Source of the DNA: JAUYQR01 sp963822435
Lineage (GTDB): Bacteria; Pseudomonadota; Alphaproteobacteria; Rhodobacterales; Rhodobacteraceae
DNA length: 64,000 bases
Reading direction: 5' to 3'
Assembly: GCA_963822435.1 (NCBI GenBank)
Contig: CAWGHN010000004.1
Coordinates: 868,001-932,000, forward strand
The notes beneath the pieces were generated by a model that searched no databases, had not been told where the DNA came from, and was given only the letters and a program-made list of their open reading frames with translations. Positions 60,671-64,000 of the stretch are shown piece after piece. The first letter of the stretch is position 1; each line of letters opens with the position of its first letter. Both the position numbers and the translations under genes were made by a program.

Positions 60671-61633
60671 TCAGAAGTCCGCCGCTTCCAGACCCAGCAT
60701 CAGCTCGGCCCGGCGATCCTCGAACCACGGCGGGAACACCAGCGACTGGCCGATGGCATCCGGCGCCTCGTCCTTGGCCCAGCCTTCCGGCACCGTCCAT
60801 GCGATCTCGAACAAGGCGCCACCGGGCGACCGCACATACATCGACTTGAAGTAGTTGCGGTCCTTCTGTTCGGACACGTCGGTAAAGCCCATACCCTCCA
60901 GCCGGGCCTTCAGCGCGATCTGGTTCTCCTCGGTCCCGGTGTTCAGCGCAAAGTGGTGAATGGTGCCGCCCGCCAGCATCCAGGTGCCCTGCTTTGATAT
61001 GCGATCCTCAATCACCTCGACCACCGAATGCGGGCCAAGGTTGTCGGGGACCGAATACATCCGGCCTTCGTCGCTGTTGGCCTCCAGCTTCAGCCCGACC
61101 CCGCCTTCGACAAATTCGTTCATCGAATCAATATCGAAGACTGCGACCCCAGCGCCATAGATGCCCCGGATGGCGGTCTGCGCCGTGGTCCCCGCCGCAG
61201 GGTTCACGATCGGCGCGCGGGTATCGCCGGGGTTTTCCACCAGCTCGTGTGGAATCCCGCAAGGGTGCGCAAAGATCACCCGCGTCAGGCCGAACCGGCT
61301 GCCCTTGGTCGCCGGGATGCCATGGGCGTTCAGTCGATCCACCCAATAATCCGCGGCGCCAACCGGGATCGACTGCATGATGGTGCGGCTCTGGTTGGTG
61401 CCGCGACGGCCATAGATGCCGGGTTTCTTGAACGGGAACGTGGTAATGATGGTCGACGCATCGCCATGCCTTGACCCGTAGTAAAGGTGATAGACCGGAA
61501 TCGTGCCATCGAACAGCACCGTGCGCTTCACCGAATAGAGGCCAAGCGTCTTGGTATAGAAATCATAGTCTTCCTGCGCGCCATCGGTGGACAGCGTCAG
61601 GTGATGGTAGCCACTGACGAGAGCCTGGGCCAT
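60671..61633 (-). CDS. VOC-family ring-cleaving dioxygenase (MhqO/LinE-like)
   Basis: This 320-residue protein has two glyoxalase/VOC modules. The likely Fe(II) facial triad is His in GYHHLTLSTD, His in GGTIHHFALN and Glu in GALFEIAWT. Homologues include MhqO and hydroquinone dioxygenases, which cleave para-diols. It would thus open hydroquinone-type rings, whereas the two intradiol enzymes of this operon open ortho-diols. It lies 2 nt after the second intradiol dioxygenase gene and immediately before the MhqD-like hydrolase gene. Confidence 0.9.
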   Translation of the reverse strand: MAQALVSGYHHLTLSTDGAQEDYDFYTKTLGLYSVKRTVLFDGTIPVYHLYYGSRHGDASTIITTFPFKKPGIYGRRGTNQSRTIMQSIPVGAADYWVDRLNAHGIPATKGSRFGLTRVIFAHPCGIPHELVENPGDTRAPIVNPAAGTTAQTAIRGIYGAGVAVFDIDSMNEFVEGGVGLKLEANSDEGRMYSVPDNLGPHSVVEVIEDRISKQGTWMLAGGTIHHFALNTGTEENQIALKARLEGMGFTDVSEQKDRNYFKSMYVRSPGGALFEIAWTVPEGWAKDEAPDAIGQSLVFPPWFEDRRAELMLGLEAADF

Positions 61634-61635
61634 GT

Positions 61636-62520
61636 TCAGCCTTCCTTTCGTTTGGAGTGTGGAATGGGCGTTGCAGCCACGCCGCTGCGCACCAGAACTA
61701 GCGTTAGACCAAGGGCATGCCGCCCCGCGCCCAAGGGGCGGAAGTCGGCCAGCAATTCCGGGCGCACGCCAAACAGCGCGTCATGGCCGATGGCGGGATC
61801 GGCGCGGTCGAAGATATGTGTCGTCAGCGTCTGATACCCCGGCGCCGTGACGCGGAAATGCAGATGGGCTGGACGTTCCAGCCTGAGGCCAAGCGCGTTC
61901 AGCAACCGGCCTACCGGGCCATCCTCGGGCAAGGCGTAGCCCTTCGGCTTTACCGTGCTGAACCGCACCCGCCCCTCGGCATCGCACCGCAACCGGCCAC
62001 GCAGATTGAACTCCGGCTGCAAGTCGGGGTCTTGATTTTCATAGCGGCCCAGCGCGTTCGCGTGCCAGACCTCGACCAAAGCCTCGCGCACCGGCGCGCC
62101 ATCAAGTCCGCAAAGCTGCAGCTCAACCGCCAAGCCTTCGCCGATCCCGTCGCGCGACAGAGTGGCGCCTTGCGGTAGGTCTGGCACATCCTCGCGGTAA
62201 AACGGCCCCGGCAAGGTGTTCGGCGTGGCCCCGTCGGGGCGCGGGCAGTTCAGATCCTCGACACGGGTGGAAACACCGATCACATCGGCCAGCAGCACCC
62301 ACTCTTGCCGCCGCGCATCAGCGCTGTGACCCACGTCGGTCAGGAATTCTATCACAGCGCGCAATTCGTCGGGCGAGGGTCGCAGATCCGAGATCAGGTC
62401 ATGGATACGCCCTACCACCGACAGAAACGCATGGGGCAGCCGCGCATCGCCTGCCTGCGCCAGCCGCAAGGTCAGGTCGGACAGCACGTCAGGCAGCTTT
62501 GCGTCAGCCGATCCATCCAT
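61636..62520 (-). CDS. Second intradiol dioxygenase, first gene of the aromatic operon
   Basis: This 294-residue Fe(III) dioxygenase has an N-terminal helical domain and catalytic beta-domain with Tyr160 (ALGRYENQ), Tyr195 (KGYALPEDGPVG), His219 and His221 (RPAHLHFRV). It is paralogous to the enzyme at 51051-51920 but clearly divergent (for example RYENQ instead of FYDVQ, LNCPRPDG instead of NNRKPSGA), suggesting a different ring substituent preference. It is the promoter-proximal gene, 93 nt from the divergent LysR gene. Confidence 0.9.
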   Translation of the reverse strand: MDGSADAKLPDVLSDLTLRLAQAGDARLPHAFLSVVGRIHDLISDLRPSPDELRAVIEFLTDVGHSADARRQEWVLLADVIGVSTRVEDLNCPRPDGATPNTLPGPFYREDVPDLPQGATLSRDGIGEGLAVELQLCGLDGAPVREALVEVWHANALGRYENQDPDLQPEFNLRGRLRCDAEGRVRFSTVKPKGYALPEDGPVGRLLNALGLRLERPAHLHFRVTAPGYQTLTTHIFDRADPAIGHDALFGVRPELLADFRPLGAGRHALGLTLVLVRSGVAATPIPHSKRKEG

Positions 62521-62585
62521 CTGTCCTCGGGCCTCCCCTCCCGCAAGAAAGAAGATGGCGCGTTCCGATGAAAAGCTGGATGATA

Positions 62586-62597
62586 ATTGCGCGCAAT
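62586..62597. promoter_or_regulatory. Candidate LysR operator in the divergent promoter region
   Basis: ATTGCGCGCAAT is a perfect 12-bp palindrome, followed 12 nt later by a further ATTGC half-site, in the 93-nt gap between the LysR gene and the first operon gene. Dyads of this kind are typical LysR sites. Confidence 0.6.
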
Positions 62598-62613
62598 ACT
62601 ATATCACATTGCT

Positions 62614-63564
62614 ATGAAACTGAGCGAAGCCCATCTGATGCAGCTTGCCGCCGTGCTGGATGCGGGCAGCGTCAGCGCCGGTGCGCAAGCCCTTGGCCTG
62701 AGCCAACCCGCCGTCAGCCGCTCGCTCGCCATGCTCGAAGCGCGGATCGGTGAGCCGTTGTTCGTCAAGGGCCGCCGCCCGCTGCAAGCCACCGCCCTTG
62801 GCGCGCAGCTTGCCGCCCACGGCCGTGCCATCCTCACCGCCTCGCGCCGCGCCTCTGATACCGTCAAGGGCTTCATGACCGGTACCAAGGGTCTGGTGCG
62901 CGTCGGTGGCGTGCCGTTCTTCATGGACGCGATGATCAGCCGGATGGTCGCCGATTTCCAGAACCTCGAACCCGACGTGACCGTGCAGCAAAGCTACGGC
63001 AACCTGCCCGACCTGTCGGGAGCGCTGGAAAATGACCTGATCGACCTTGCCATCGTGCCGATGGGCGCACTTGACGCCGCACCGGGGTTCGAGTTCACCG
63101 AAATTCTGCCGGGCCGCAACATCGTGTCGTGCCGCCCCGGCCATCCCCTTCTGCGCAAGCGCAGGCTTCAGATCTCTGACCTTGGCGATTTCCCCTGGGT
63201 CGCCCCCCTGCCCGGCTCGCCCTTGATGTCCGATCTTCATTCGATCCTCCTTGCCAATGGCATGTCGGACATCAACATCCGCTACTCCGGCGGCAGTTTG
63301 ATGAGCGTGATCAACTACATGGCCGAAACCAATGCGCTGGCCGTGCTGCCGTTTTCGGTCGTCTTTGCCCAGCGCAAGGAAAACCGGGTCACCGTCCTGC
63401 CGTTGGACATTCCGCAGCCCAATCGCAGCCTTGGCATCCTGCGCCGCGCGGCAGGTCAGCGGTCGCAGGCGGCGGACCGTTTTGCAAGCTACGTCAACAC
63501 CGCTTTTGACGACCTCAAGCATCTGATCAAACGTCACGAAAACGCGGTGGTCTGGGGCCGCTAG
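62614..63564 (+). CDS. LysR-family transcriptional regulator of the aromatic operon
   Basis: This 316-residue regulator has an N-terminal winged helix (LQAL-type: SVSAGAQALGLSQPAVSRSLAMLEARIGEPLF, residues about 20-52) and a two-lobe ligand domain (about 90-300; LVRVGGVPFFMDAMISRMV, DLIDLAIVPMG, LAVLPFSVV). It is divergent from the 13-gene aromatic operon and should activate it with a pathway intermediate as co-inducer. ATG 62614 is chosen; an in-frame TTG at 62587 would run through the candidate operator. Confidence 0.92.
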   Translation: MKLSEAHLMQLAAVLDAGSVSAGAQALGLSQPAVSRSLAMLEARIGEPLFVKGRRPLQATALGAQLAAHGRAILTASRRASDTVKGFMTGTKGLVRVGGVPFFMDAMISRMVADFQNLEPDVTVQQSYGNLPDLSGALENDLIDLAIVPMGALDAAPGFEFTEILPGRNIVSCRPGHPLLRKRRLQISDLGDFPWVAPLPGSPLMSDLHSILLANGMSDINIRYSGGSLMSVINYMAETNALAVLPFSVVFAQRKENRVTVLPLDIPQPNRSLGILRRAAGQRSQAADRFASYVNTAFDDLKHLIKRHENAVVWGR

Positions 63565-63763
63565 GGCGTGACCCACGGCACCACCGCGATCCTCAGGGGG
63601 CGCAGCGCCCGCAGCAAGGGATGCGACACCGCCCCCGCCATCGCAAGGCCACTTCTCCTCACGAAGACGCCCGTGCAACGGCCAGACGTTGCGCCAGCAC
63701 AACGACGCCCGGGCCTGCCGGCCGCAGGCTGATACTCTGGCACAATGCCGCTTCGGAGCCACC

Positions 63764-63979
63764 ATGCGCCGCCCCAACATGGATGATCCAGACCTTCCGC
63801 TCGGTGTGATCTTCGATCATTGGCCACAGGTGGCCTCGCTCTTTCTCGGGTATGGCATGGCCTGCGTCGGCTGCCCCATCGCACCTTTTCATTGCGTGTC
63901 CGACGCCTGCCACGACTACGGTCTTGACGAAGCCACCTTCCGTGCAGCGCTGACCGACGCGGCCAGCAAGACGCCCTGA
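63764..63979 (+). CDS. DUF1858 domain small cysteine-rich protein
   Basis: This 71-residue protein has a DUF1858 domain: PLGVIFDHWPQVASLFLGYGMACVGC, with four cysteines in CVGCPIAPFHCVSDAC and a C-terminal helix LDEATFRAALTDAA. It may bind metal or an iron-sulphur cluster; DUF1858 domains occur beside Hcp and nitrite/NO-related proteins. ATG 63764 follows GGAG at 5-nt spacing; ATG 63779 is an alternative. The 200-nt gap after LysR contains nothing I can assign. Confidence 0.75.
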   Translation: MRRPNMDDPDLPLGVIFDHWPQVASLFLGYGMACVGCPIAPFHCVSDACHDYGLDEATFRAALTDAASKTP

Positions 63980-64000
63980 CCCATGAAACGCCAAGCGCAG

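Noticed and set aside
1..64000. CRISPR array, insertion sequence or integron
   Set aside because: No regularly spaced repeats, transposase or integrase motifs were recognised on either strand.

Overview
The window is chromosomal DNA from an alphaproteobacterium, almost certainly Rhodobacterales (Rhodobacteraceae). The evidence is the high GC content, the dusB(nifR3)-ntrB-ntrC-ntrY-ntrX block, a fused ispDF followed by pgpA and cinA, the aat / DUF2155 / mlaD / NDUFA12 neighbourhood, and an NtrC that lacks the sigma-54 GAFTGA loop, a trait known from Rhodobacter. No insertion sequence, prophage, integrase or CRISPR array was seen.

Positions 1-23200 are mostly core genes: nitrogen regulation (ntrX-ntrY-ntrC-ntrB-dusB), isoprenoid and lipid genes (ispDF, pgpA, accBC, a CDP-alcohol transferase), reductive pyrimidine catabolism (preA, preT, with a DedA gene between them), protein turnover (aat, clpX, clpP), complex I assembly (NDUFA12), a permuted-looking photolyase relative, an EnvZ-like kinase, an MBL hydrolase and tRNA-Asn(GTT). 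clpX carries a 2-nt frameshift as read here. Positions 23200-30700 hold stress and regulatory genes: a Lon-like protease, small membrane proteins, a VIT/CCC1 transporter, a DUF1194 protein and a BTAD/SARP-type regulator split by an in-frame TGA.

Positions 30600-64000 are three catabolic modules. (A) 30672-37436: a GntR regulator, a DapA-family lyase, a polar amino-acid ABC transporter and a fused aconitase-X protein. This looks like a hydroxyproline or related imino-acid island, with two matching candidate GntR operators. (B) 49046-37514, minus strand: nine tightly packed genes encoding a TMADH-like flavoprotein, a non-pyrrolysine MttB methyltransferase, a CocE/NonD hydrolase, a five-gene Opp/Dpp-type transporter and a TetR repressor. 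A candidate operator lies just upstream of the first gene. It resembles a system for import and demethylation of an N-methylated compound whose identity cannot be read from sequence. (C) 62520-50224, minus strand: thirteen genes facing a divergent LysR gene. They encode two intradiol dioxygenases, an MhqO/MhqD-like pair, maleylacetate reductase, a Liv-type ABC transporter, an exported SnoaL-like protein, an aromatic FAD hydroxylase and a beta-keto-acid cleavage enzyme. Together they form a plausible resorcinol/hydroxyquinol route to maleylacetate, 3-oxoadipate and then succinyl-CoA plus acetoacetate.

Candidates for undescribed biology are module B, the CoA-transferase-free ending of module C, and the photolyase-like protein at 18230-19399.
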